DNA of 64,000 bases from Gautieria morchelliformis (taxonomy: Eukaryota; Basidiomycota; Agaricomycetes; Gomphales; Gomphaceae). Every line of letters begins with the position of its first letter. Within the stretch, counting starts at the first letter, position 1. A model generated the notes under the pieces. The model was not told the DNA's origin and made no database searches. It saw only the letters and a program-made list of their open reading frames with translations. Positions 11,979 to 21,550 of the stretch are shown piece by piece. The stretch lies in assembly GCA_015179125.1 (NCBI GenBank), contig WHVA01000117.1, positions 62,001 to 126,000 on the forward strand. Direction: 5' to 3'. The position numbers and the translations under genes were made by a program.

Positions 11979-14900
11979 TCAGATTGACACAAGCTTTGCA
12001 ACTGGGGCAAAGGTGTCAAAGTAGTCCACTCCAGGTACTTGTGAAAATCCTTGCGCAACAAGACGAGCCTTGTATCTTACTACGTTTCCAGCAGCGTCCT
12101 TTTTTGCATGAAATACCCACTTGGAACCCACAATATTTGAGTTGGTTGGGGCTTCAGTGAGTTCCCAAGTTCCTGATTTGCAGAGGAGTGCTAACTCGTC
12201 TTGTATTGCCTTTTCCCACAGATGCCAGTCTGGGCGTCGTTTTGCTTCGGCGAGGGAGCAAGATTTGAGAGCCTCAGTTTCACTGGTTTGTGCCACCAGT
12301 GCATACTCATCTGATTCAACTGCCATCATCATCCAGTCTGCTGATGCTTCGCCTTCTAGCGTGTTTTCGGTGGCAGTGGGCATTTGGATTCCAGTTGCGA
12401 TAACTGGGTCAGATGATCGGTGGGAGGCGGTTCCATGTCCTTCTAGGATGTCGCGAATGCGCTGACTGGGCTTGCATATGTGTTTCGCAGGTGTTTCAAC
12501 CTCGGAGTTGGACGGGCTGGTGTTGGGAACTGGAGGTGCTGAGGGGGCAGAGGGGGCAGTAGGTTTAGGGACGGCTGAGGGTAAGTCAGTTTTTGTCTCG
12601 ACTACTTGCAAATCCTCCCCTTCGAGACGAGAAGCTGACGGATCATAATAGACATTGCGTTCCACAGTGACCGTCTGCTTGTCGGGCCAATAAATACAAA
12701 TGCCTTTACTGCGATCGTCAATGCCTAACCAGCGCCCTTCAGTTACACGCCCGCCGAGTTTGTCTCCACTTTCGGTGCATACCCATACCTTCTCGCCCCA
12801 TTCACGTACATGCCGAAGGTCTGGCTTGCTTCCGAAGGCGGCTTCGAAGGGTGTTTTGCCTTCCACAGACTTCGTGAGTGTCCTATTCATCAGCCAAACC
12901 ACATGACACGCTGCTTCTCCCCACAGAAACCTTGGCAGACCACTGGCATGCAACAGGGCACGTATGCGCTCTACAATGGTGCAGTTGTGTCGTTCTGCAA
13001 CTCCATTGTGCTGGGGGGTATCATGCACGGTAAGCTTCTGCACAGTACCCTTTGATTTGAGGTAGAGCTCAAAATTCTTTCCCAGGTATTCTCCACCTTG
13101 ATCCAAATGCAACTTTTTTATGCGAGTCTTCAGCTGTGTGCTGCACCAGGTGTCATACTCTTTGTATGCGGCCAGGGCTTCGTCTTTTGTTCGCAAAAGG
13201 TACAGGTGAGTTAAGCGCGTCATATCATCAGTGAATGTGATATAGTAGTGTTTACCAGCTTTTGTTGCGACTGGGGCAGGTCCCCAAAGATCACTGTGTA
13301 TTTCATCTCCAAAGTAGGAGGCACGAATGCCTTCTCGGGCCTTGGGTATGGGTTTGCGAATCGCCTTAGCATATATGCATGACTCGCAGAAGAAGGTTTC
13401 GCCTGATGGTGAGAGTTCCAGTTTTACTCCTGTTACCAAGCCACTGGTAATAAGTTTCCTAGCCATCTCTGGCGCGATATGCCCCATACGCCAGTGCCAT
13501 TGATCTAAGGTGAGTACATCAGCAGCTATGTTGGCTGATTCTGACTCTCTTGAGACACGATACAGGCCTCGTCCAGTTTTCTGGATTGTGCCAATGATCT
13601 TCTTGTTTTGTGTCATGACGATACACTTGCTGTCTGCATATGTCACCACAAAACCAGCTTCATCGAGTCGCCCTATGGATACCAGAGTGTATCCGACTTC
13701 AGGTGAGTACAGCACCTCGGTTAACTTTATCTGGGATGTTGTGGTGTCATTCGGTATGTCGATCACCATCTCACCCGTTCCTATCGCACTGAAACTTTGT
13801 CGGTTTGCAGCTTGAAATGATTTTGGACTGATTCCCTTGAAGTTCGTCATTGCCTTGCAATATGGAGTGATATGTCTTGTGCAACCAGATTCATACACCT
13901 CAGTGTAAGTGACATTTTCTGGTTCCGCATTGTCCAGGTTTTGGACAGCGTGTGCGTCTTCTGACTCATGTGCGGCCACATTGCCGATGTTGACAAGTGA
14001 ATTGAGTTCACTTTCGTCAACGTCACTGTGCTATTGGTCATCTATGACAGTTTCTGTGTCATCGCTCACTTCAGAAAACCAGTCAGCACCTTGCTCCTCT
14101 TTGTCCGAGTCCATCTCGCAATCTGACAGCAGTATATGGATCTCGTCTTCATCAAGTTCGGCAAAGAATGTGGCTTCACCATCATCATCGGATTCGACGG
14201 CAGCATTGGCAGAGCCACTACTTTTTGGTGAGTCTGTTTTCTTGTTTCCGTTCGCTCGCGTTGGCTTAGGACATTTGTTCCTGTAGTGTCCATTTTCGCC
14301 ACAGTTCCAGCAGGTTCCCTTTGTTTTGCAATCAAAACTTCTTCCCTTTCCATTGGCTGACACGGTGAGTGCCTCATCCTTGTCACTACACTACCTTTTC
14401 TGCTAGTTTGTCCAGGACGTCGAGACTGTTGAGCTACATGGTGTTCATATTCTTCGGCGACTAGCATGATGAGCTCGTCGGGGTCGATGGTTTTGGACAA
14501 GCTATATAACCTTGCACCTGCTAGCAGGTTTGATGCGAAAGCGGAGAGGTGAGGGGGAAGGGATTTTATGATCGTTGACTGGTAATCTTTTTCCTCAATG
14601 TCTACACCATACGGGGCTAACTCTTCCTTTTTGACTCGTAGCCCATCAAGGAATTCTCGGACGTTTGCCTTGTCGGGGCATCTCGACTCCATAAAATGGC
14701 TGCGTAAGTCCGCTTATGAAAATGCACCTTTAGACGAGAATTCCTTTATAATGAGTGCCCATCTGTCTTTTAGGGATGGTTTGCCATGGATGCGGATGAG
14801 GGTCAAGTCAGGAATACGGTGAGTAAGAAGGGCTTTCACTGTGCAATCTTCCTTGACCCACTTTTCCAGAGCTTCTTGTTCATCCACTGTGGGGGGCGTA

Positions 14901-15073
14901 CTGACAGCCAGCTGTGTGACAGTGCCGTCAAAATGTCCCCACAGGCCCTTGGCTTCGATCGCGTCTTGGAAACGGATTGAGAATGCTGTCCAGTCAAGAC
15001 CATTCGCCATGAGCTTTGGGACAGAGGAAGGGAGGATGTCTGTGGTAGTGAGAGCAGTAGTAGTCATGATCAA
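11979..15073 (-). pseudogene. copia element C gag-pol remnant
   Basis: The gag start near 15073 opens with Thr-rich residues and a domain of the kind that precedes the CCHC knuckle (C-WNCGENGHYRNKC at about 14280-14320). A 666-codon open stretch (11979-13979) carries protease, GAG-pre-integrase, integrase and the beginning of reverse transcriptase. It is an incomplete fossil. Confidence 0.82.
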
Positions 15074-15118
15074 AAAGGAGCTGGGGAGATCTAATGATTA
15101 GGTGCGGGCCCAATAACC

Positions 15119-15306
15119 TGTAAGATTATAAGATCTATATAAATCTGTAATAACGATCTCAGTGTTTGAACACGGGAGCGTAGCCAAACGACTGAGGAGA
15201 GCGATCTAATGGTGTTCTACTTATACTCTAAGAGGCCATTGTTCTAAACTAAAGAGGACAACAAAAGAAAGGAAAGAACAATGGTAACAATGGGTGTTCC
15301 ACCCAC
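15119..15306 (-). repeat. probable 5' LTR of copia element C
   Basis: Read on the minus strand this block runs from TGTGGGTGGAACACCC to CTTATAATCTTACA, giving TGT...ACA ends at about 188 bp. It lies just upstream of the gag start, with an 18-bp candidate primer-binding stretch (15101-15118). No second copy is present in the window to confirm the borders. Confidence 0.5.
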
Positions 15307-15337
15307 ATATATCCGGAGAGCAATTACAATGAGCGGC

Positions 15338-15739
15338 TGTCACGTGTTTGCATTTGGGCACGGTCATGTGCCCGCAGTACCTGCAGCTCCAACAAACTGG
15401 CCAGTGGTTCCCATCGCATCTTACCTTACACTGTCACTACATAGCATCCAGAATACCACTCATTGGTCAAGTTCTGTCTGCTCTTGTGACAAGAGGCTTA
15501 AGATCTACATCTTTACACTCTACCTCTCTCTCTGCGTTCGACACTCTGTCCTCCGTCTCTTCCAACCTCTGTTCTCTGAGCTCTGACTATCGACACTCCT
15601 CCTCCTGATCTCCCCCTCCTCCGATCTCCAGAACTCAAATCCGAAATACCTAGGACGATAGTTCATCAGGGGTGCAACACATAAGTTGAAGCTGCTGTCC
15701 TTTCCTAGACCCAATCCCCAGGATTTCCGATACGTAACA
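15338..15739 (+). repeat. solo LTR, gypsy type
   Basis: It begins TGTCACGTG and ends ATACGTAACA, so the termini are near-inverted (TGTCACG/CGTAACA) and the length is about 400 bp. An internal 110-bp block matches the opposite strand of the gypsy 5' end at 9262-9376. The flanking five bases do not match each other, so either a target duplication was lost or the borders are slightly off. Confidence 0.5.
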
Positions 15740-15985
15740 CTGAGTGTTGTAAAGGCTTCGCTTTGACTGTAGAATTGGGGTTCATCTCTCGTATACCCCC
15801 ACATAGTACTAGTAGTAGTCTAGTACTATTCGCCAGCTACATAGTCAGTTCACACAGGGACCACTTGGTTCACTGCGTTTGGGTGTCTCGAATTCATTGA
15901 TACCCGCTATTAAACCCTAAAGAACCAATCTTGACAACCTTGCGAGTCGAGAATATTATTCTTCTACCATCACCTACGCCCATTA
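15740..15985. other. unassigned spacer
   Basis: This spacer lies between the solo LTR and the segmental duplication. A short run of CTAGTA/TAGTAG repeats lies near 15808-15830. No gene or known element was seen. Confidence 0.4.
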
Positions 15986-16300
15986 TTTTGTACTTGTCCA
16001 CGTACCGTAATCATTCACTGTAGCGCCTGCATCATAAGTACTCTTATGTAAGCGGGCCTACATGCGACAGTGAATTATTACGGGCACCCTGCTAACAATT
16101 TGATTATGACCACCGCGACTAACGACGGTGTGACTGGCGACTACGAGTATTGTGAACGCATAATTTCCGAAGTTTCACGTAACCTTGGTCGTGACACCTT
16201 TGTATTCTGGCCGAGTGTTCCTGCTGTTCTTCTGGTCGGTAAGCGCACTTCCTGGTCGGGGGGAATTTGCTGCCTGGCTCAACTGTGTCTAGGAGTCAAT

Positions 16301-16314
16301 AGAGAGTATATGTT
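16301..16314 (+). repeat. left terminal inverted repeat of Harbinger
   Basis: The 14 bp AGAGAGTATATGTT match the reverse complement of the right end exactly. Partial similarity continues inward, with AATAATTATTA in both ends. The AAT target duplication precedes it. Confidence 0.9.
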
Positions 16315-16452
16315 ACCAATAATTATTAGGTCGGAATATTCCGGCGTAGCTAAAAATTACTGACTCAGCGTGAGAATTTTCTATCTCAGAACGCATCCAC
16401 TGACGTCCACCACTGCCGCGCTCCCAACGCTCCAGGGCCGACAAGTCTCCCC

Positions 16453-17536
16453 ATGGACCCCATCCCTCCGGCTTCATTCTACGGTATGACAACCGTCTCG
16501 TCTACAGCCTCAGACATGCACTACGAGCCTCAGATCGACCCTGTGCTCCTTGGTGACTCAACCAACGCGTCGCGTCCACCCAGCACGGCACCATCTTCTC
16601 AGCCAGTTGCTCTCCCTTCAGGACCCCCCTTAGGCTCCACACGTTCCAAAGTGCGGAAACCAAGGGAGGAGTTTTCTACGAAGGATCTGGAGCATCTCCT
16701 TCGCGCGGTGATCGATGTCAATCCCTACATGGCTCCGCGCAACAAGGTAGGTGAACGGTGGAAGGCAGTCGCCACAATGGTCCAGGAAGAGGGGCTCTGC
16801 TTGAACCGAGAAGCAGAGACCTTGAAGAATAAGGTGACATCACTCCTGGGATGGGTAGAGGTAAGCTGCCGTGTAAATATTCTATGATTGCATGCGAACT
16901 GACCCATATGCCTTTGGTAGGGGGGAAAAAAAACCTCAGCTCGCTCACCACTTTCCAAGGAGCTGGAGCGTGATCCTCTTGCATTTGCATCCCTGTCCGG
17001 CAAACTCGATGCGATCCAGCACCTCAAAAGACATGCGAAGGAGACCCGTGAGGAGGAGAAGGAGCAGACTAAAGAGGTAAGTGTGATGGTGATCAATATA
17101 TTATAGGACTCACATGTTCCAGGTCCAGAATGCCTCCCGAGAGGCCGGGGAGACCATGCGACTCGGGATGATGACTGGTCACCAAGACCGCAATAAACGG
17201 TCACGCCCGTCCTCATCTTCCGATTCAGAGAGTGGGAAGGAGAATGACAGTGGGCCTAGCAGCACCCCTCCCGATTCCTGGTCGACCGCGTCGAAACGGA
17301 CACGTCTGACGAGCACGAGCCGCACGAATTTGTCCAAGGAGACCTCGAGGATGGTGCACCTTATGGAGAAGAGTGATGAGCGAGAGGCAAGGAAGGAGGA
17401 AAGGGAGGCCAAGAAGGACGAAGAAATGAGGGAATTCCGCACGATGCTCATAGCTCGTCAAGACCGGGTCATTGATATGCAGGAGCGCACCTCGAATGCG
17501 CTTCTTGACATCTTGCGCCAGGGTCTGCTCAATTAA
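16453..17536 (+). CDS. Harbinger-encoded Myb/SANT-like DNA-binding protein
   Basis: There are three exons, 16453-16860, 16921-17076 and 17123-17536, with GTAAG donors and AG acceptors; they join in phase to give 325 residues. Residues ~70-137 form a Myb/trihelix-like domain (FSTKDLEHLL...NKVGERWKAVATMV...LKNKVTSLLGWVE). This is followed by a charged helix, a Ser-rich basic stretch (KRSRPSSSSDSESGKEN) and a C-terminal coiled coil ending DILRQGLLN. PIF/Harbinger elements encode such a partner, which helps the transposase enter the nucleus and bind the ends. Its place beside the transposase supports that role. The first two introns are short (60 and 46 bp). Confidence 0.82.
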
Positions 17537-17587
17537 CTATCTTCCTTAGCAATTAATTAGCTATGTTTTCGTTGTTATAGCTCCAAA

Positions 17588-17760
17588 AAAATTATTTCTT
17601 GGTTTATAAAGTAAAACAGTATAGAAAAAATCCTTTAATCACCCAAAAAAATTCATTTCTTGGTTAACAAAGTAAAACAGTATAGAAGAAAATCAAAAAT
17701 TCTTTTCTTGGTTTACAAAGTAAAACAGTAGAGAAAAAAATCCTTTAATCACCAAAAGAA
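17588..17760. repeat. A/T-rich tandem repeat between the convergent Harbinger genes
   Basis: Three imperfect units of ~48-62 bp share TTTCTTGGTT(T/A)A, then AAAGTAAAACAGTA and an A-rich end. It lies exactly between the two stop codons and could serve as the shared 3' end and polyadenylation region for both element genes. Confidence 0.75.
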
Positions 17761-17778
17761 GCTCGCATATACCAGTAT

Positions 17779-19036
17779 TTACGCGTGAAAATACTCTTCC
17801 AATGAGGGCGGCGGGCAGGAGTAACGCTGGGCAGTCTGATTCGGCATGACACATGCATGAGCATTTGTCAGTAGCACGGCCACCCGGTAGAGAAGACCGC
17901 AGGGGTTGCCAAGGATTTTGTGTTTCCAGAAGCATTGCAGATATGGCCAGTCCTGCGTGACCAGCCCAAAGCCGTGTTCCACCGAGATGCGAACCCCACC
18001 CATGGCCGAGTTCCAGGCTCGCTCATCATTTGTGAGTTCTCCAACGTGAGCATAGGGACTCAAAACCCACGGGCTGACTCCATAGGCTGAATCCCCATAC
18101 ACTTGATAAAATCGCCGCTCGGCTGGATCCCCCTCCTGTGAGTGCTCCTGAATCGCATACCTCTCCATGAGACCCACGAGTCCACTCTCCCTCAGGACAC
18201 CATTGTCGTTTTGAGGTGCGCGATATGGGCCAGCCAAGTGGGCGATTAGTCCGTTAGGTGTGACGACCGCCTGAAATTTCATGCCATGAAATTTTTTATA
18301 ACCTGTGTAAGCAAGCTCTTGATTATCCACAGGCCTGCATGTCCGTTGTATGGTGCAATCGATGAAGCCGATGATTGTGCTGGTTGGAGCCCCGAAATCA
18401 TGTAGTGCCGCTGCGTATACATTCAAATTTTTCTGGCTCAGGATCCCTGCATGATCCCAGGCCAGAAGCCCTCCCCATCTTGTGTTTATAAAAGACGCCG
18501 TCTCATTCACGATCTCTGAGATCGCAGACTGGGGGCGTGCGTACTTGGTGGCCAGGGACCATAAATCCTCTGGGCTGCGAAGCCGTGCGCACAGAAGGCT
18601 GAGAGATTCGAGGGGGAGGGAGCGGAAACCGCACTTTGTTATGAGAGGACCTGGCAGCTCCATAACCTGACTGAGGTTTCTCAGCTCATCTAGGGTAAAC
18701 CTTTAGTGCAAAGTTGAATATTTTAGTTATAATGGCATGGCAGACACATGGTGTTGCTTACCGGAACCTCCAGATACACTCAGCCTCACTGAGGCTCTGG
18801 AGATATTCCTCCGTGATCCGATGGCCTCCGATCTTTGGTCGTGGTTTCTCCTTTGGCTTGCAAAGGGCGCCTGCCGTGTGCATGAGGTGACTGTGCGTGT
18901 GGCTTGCAGTATCCTCGGAATCAGATGGGATGTCAGGCAACCGTGGGGAGGTTATAGCGATGGGAATCAGAGTGGCGAGGAGTAGCCATTTCTTGGAGCG
19001 GTTGAGTGGCATGGTGGCAGAGAGGAGCCCCACCAC
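17779..19036 (-). CDS. PIF/Harbinger DDE transposase (HARBI1-like)
   Basis: Exon 1 is 18762-19036 and exon 2 is 17779-18700, joined across a 61-bp intron with a GTAAGC donor. Together they give 398 residues with no stop. The N-terminal part ends ECIWRFRFTLDELRNLSQVM, a typical block before the catalytic domain. The DDE_Tnp_4 core shows the first Asp in GFIDCTI, the second in YGDSAYG and the Glu in RISVEHGFG, so the triad is present. The C-terminus (CPPPSLEEYFHA) is near the left end of the element's 3' repeats. It is transcribed towards the Myb-like gene. The start Met at 19036 is the first in frame; a Met nine codons in is possible. Confidence 0.9.
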
Positions 19037-19146
19037 ACGCGTCAGTCACGTGACAGTCACCTTAATTAATGTAAAAATTACCAGCTCTTCTGGCGCTTAT
19101 TTTAACAGTCCGATAATAATTTCTATCGACTTAATAATTATTACCC

Positions 19147-19160
19147 AACATATACTCTCT
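19147..19160 (-). repeat. right terminal inverted repeat of Harbinger
   Basis: This is the reverse complement of the 14 bp at 16301. It is followed by the second AAT and then by exon 2 of HNH copy A. Confidence 0.9.
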
Positions 19161-20317
19161 AATCAGAGGCTGACCCGTATTACTAGCGCAGGAATGCGCC
19201 GCTGGCTGCGCCTAGTCAAATCAGTCATGCCTGAGGCTGAGCTTCGACCAGTCGCTATGAGAAAGTTTGATATTTTGAGGTACACTGTCATCCCTACAGC
19301 TGAGACGATCCCTGCATTGGACACCTCCCCTCTCCATTCTGGATATTACGGCTTGTTTCGTCCGTTCTTTATCATCTGTGATAGCTGCTATTTATTATTA
19401 CCTGTTGCAGCGGTGGAATATCGGCGTGATTGGTTCGGGAATACGGGGCGTCTGGTTATACAGCCCCAAAGTTCTTTTGAGGAATACTTGAGGATTTACG
19501 AGCATGACACCCTCATCAAACGTGAATTGGTATGTGGGCATCACTTACGCGTTATTACCTCCTATTACTGAGTACACCGCAGTATACGTTCCCCCCTTCG
19601 GTTGAGCAATCGGTTCGTCTGCGAGACAGTGTGTGCTTTGTTACAGGCGCGGCCCCAGATGCGGAGCTAGGTCTATCTTGGATATTTCCACCTACCTGGG
19701 CATACTTGGTTGCTTTAGTCCATTTCAGTTCTATTGCACGTCTTGACTATAAATTCAGTTGGACACTTGGCCTAACGAAGAAACTTGCGATTATACGCCT
19801 TTCCTTAATGCCTCAAATGCGTGCATAATGCGAAGAGATCTGTTAAGTCTCTTCCACGCCAATGCCTTCAGCATAGATGTCGATGTGTGCCCAAGTCTTC
19901 GCTTCGCTTGATCGCCTACGCACTTCCTCATAAATTTCACATGTATCTCAGGACAATTTTCGCATCGTTGTGTTTCGCGATATGGGTTCCGTACCGGTAC
20001 CCTCGCATATACCAAAGTCACACGACCCTGCGTGTGCAGGACCAGATGATCGATTCTTGCGTGAACACTTCCGCTGGAGTCTTCTGGTCAATCTTTTTGG
20101 TGGGGATATCAGCGAGGAGTATGACACAGACCGCGTCGTCGCGGTTATGGACCAGCTTGGTATGTTGCGTGATAGTGACAATCCGTTGGCGCCTATAGAC
20201 GATCCGAGATGGGATTCCGATGTGATAGGGCAGGCGCTCTGGGAGGACCTCATGTGGACTACGTTATATTCTGCTGCTGATACGCCAGAATCAAGTGAGG
20301 ATTCTGCACTTTATTGA

Positions 20318-20919
20318 AACACTGGTCAGCAACCTTGAATGCACAGCAGATAATAATATGATGTGATTCTAGCTGCGTGAGTTAAGTGTTGATCGTACGG
20401 GCCAACGTTCTCCTGCAGTCTTTCCATGACTGCAGAAGAGAACTAAGTAATAAGGCGAGGAGCCAGCGAAGGGATGAGGATACTTATATCTGAGTGATTA
20501 ATTCTCATCCTCATTATAGTATATAAACACACCTCTCGCATATATGAAGTAGAATGCGCACGTAGGGTGGACGTACGCTTAACAGCATTTCATGGGGAGG
20601 TTGGTAGCGAACGAGAGGCCGGACGGTACAACGTCGTCCAGGCGTCGCTACAGGTGAGTGCTGGCCCGCGAGGCAGTCATTTCCTCTCCGGATGCCTTGA
20701 GATCAGACCCGACGAGGGGTCCATCTATCTCTGATATGCTCTCTGGGCTGAGCACATCATCGCTCAGCCGCAGACAGCTCAGACCGTACTTACGTTCGAC
20801 CTGATAATAGACAAGGTTATGGACAAGGTTCTCATTGTGAAGTTCATGGGTGGTACAGATAGAAGGAAAGAGTGTTGGTGCAGCGGAAATTCCTATTTCT
20901 GATGCAATCCTTCCACGAG
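20318..20919. other. spacer of duplication copy A
   Basis: This is the counterpart of 23035-23624 in copy B, with many small differences. It includes an inverted pair GATGAGGATAC...ATCCTCAT followed by a TATAGTATATAAAC stretch near 20475-20530. No coding region common to both copies was found. Confidence 0.5.
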
Positions 20920-21029
20920 CTGAATCTGAGGGTAACATGTGATTCAAAGGTGGCATGTCGAGATGTTCGCTTGTAATGAGAGATAAAATCAATAACCCTT
21001 ACCTCACTTGGGGGTCGTCCTCATTTCCT
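20920..21029 (-). pseudogene. remnant of the Bli-3-like gene in copy A
   Basis: The last codons of the intact gene at 23625-24587 (reading on the minus strand through ATGTTACCTTCAGATT) are recognisable here as a diverged match, followed directly by the equivalent of the exon 5 end (GGACGACCCCCAAGTG). Most of the final exon and all upstream exons are missing. The duplication therefore copied only the 3' end, or the rest has been lost. Confidence 0.65.
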
Positions 21030-21550
21030 CGACGCGATACCTGAGCGGGAAATCACGAGTGAATGCACCTAATGAAAATGTGCCGCATGCCGACAAGACA
21101 GGTTCTTCCTCGTCTGCTAATTCTAACTCCATGGATAGATCGAAGAGTGCTTGCTGCTGGTCGTCAACGAGGTGCGAGCGATGAAATGCTGCCAGCAGAG
21201 ACCTTTAGTTGTGCCAATTGTTCTTCAATGTCACGGACACGAGAATTCAGTTTGGAAAAGGTATTTATACTCTCTGCGAGTACCCCTGCCCGCTTGCCTA
21301 TGTCGAATGGTATTCGCCGTTCACTCAGCCGGTGCCGGGACTGGGGATGTATGTCGTCTCCGCGCCTTCAGGCTAGAGCAGCGCAGCCATTAATGTGCCC
21401 GTGGCACCAGTCCATTAATATTCGTCGCCGCTGTCGCCTGCCAGTACTGTGTTTCCTCATTTCGGCAAGAAAATTGAAAATTTGACCCGACCTTGAGCGC
21501 GGACAATTCGCCGGATCGCTGTAGCCTGTCGGAGAGCCTACGTTAGTGAC
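21030..21550 (-). other. spacer between duplication copies, with a coding-like fragment
   Basis: On the minus strand, near 21160-21310, about 50 codons read RRIPFDIGKRAGVLAE then INTFSKLNSRVRDIEEQLAQL, a helical, coding-looking stretch ending in a stop. It has no recognisable family and no clear splice partners. It may be a fragment of a gene captured between the duplicates. Confidence 0.3.

Larger units (their letters stand above)
11871..15306 (-). mobile_element. Ty1/copia element C, a different copia family
   Basis: On the minus strand a short LTR candidate (15119-15306) is followed by gag (start near 15073), zinc knuckle, protease, integrase and the first part of reverse transcriptase. 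The rest of reverse transcriptase, RNase H and the 3' LTR are absent, with copia copy B's LTR adjoining. Its sequence differs clearly from copies A and B. It is broken, with a few interruptions in gag, and is of intermediate age. Confidence 0.85.
16301..19160. mobile_element. PIF/Harbinger DNA transposon, apparently complete
   Basis: Terminal inverted repeats start AGAGAGTATATGTT at 16301 and end AACATATACTCTCT at 19160. A 3-bp target duplication AAT lies at 16298-16300 and 19161-19163, and the undisrupted site is preserved in copy B at 21883-21885. Inside are the two genes this superfamily is known for, in convergent orientation: a Myb-like DNA-binding protein (plus) and a DDE transposase (minus). 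Both read without stops after normal intron removal. The element therefore inserted after the segmental duplication and may still be active. Confidence 0.95.
16106..20317 (+). pseudogene. HNH-nuclease-family gene, copy A, split by a transposon
   Basis: Exons inferred from splice sites are 16106-16238, 16293-16300 plus 19164-19529, 19583-19708, 19759-19884 and 19952-20317. They would give 374 codons if the transposon were absent. Exons 3-4 carry the HNH_2-like pattern: CFVTGAAPDAELG, then NASNACIMRRDLLSLFHANAFSID, the family's Asn...His/Phe block. The C-terminus has the DRFLREHFRWSLL block seen in fungal proteins of this type. The substrate and role of this fungal family are not known. The 2,860 bp Harbinger element sits eight bases into exon 2, so the gene cannot make the full protein unless the element is spliced or excised. 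The intron 3 donor (GTTGCT) is weak. Confidence 0.7.
15986..21029 (+). repeat. segmental duplication, copy A (interrupted by Harbinger)
   Basis: From TTTGTACTTG near 15986 to the shared TCGTCCTCATTTCCT at 21029, the sequence is repeated in the same orientation at 21551-23924, apart from the inserted transposon at 16301-19160. It contains an HNH-type gene, about 600 bp of spacer and a remnant of the 3' part of a Bli-3-like gene. Similarity is uneven: roughly 90% over exons 1-2 and almost identical over exons 4-5. Confidence 0.9.

Noticed and set aside
18897-19571. A 224-codon plus-strand frame
   Set aside because: It runs across the right end of the Harbinger element and joins transposon sequence to exon 2 of HNH copy A by chance.
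19791-20021. A 76-codon minus-strand frame identical in both duplicates (also 22505-22735)
   Set aside because: It is the antisense shadow of HNH exons 4-5. Its conservation follows from the near-identical nucleotide sequence.
20648-20992. A 114-codon minus-strand frame
   Set aside because: It is not open in the equivalent part of copy B, and it covers non-coding spacer plus the Bli-3 remnant.
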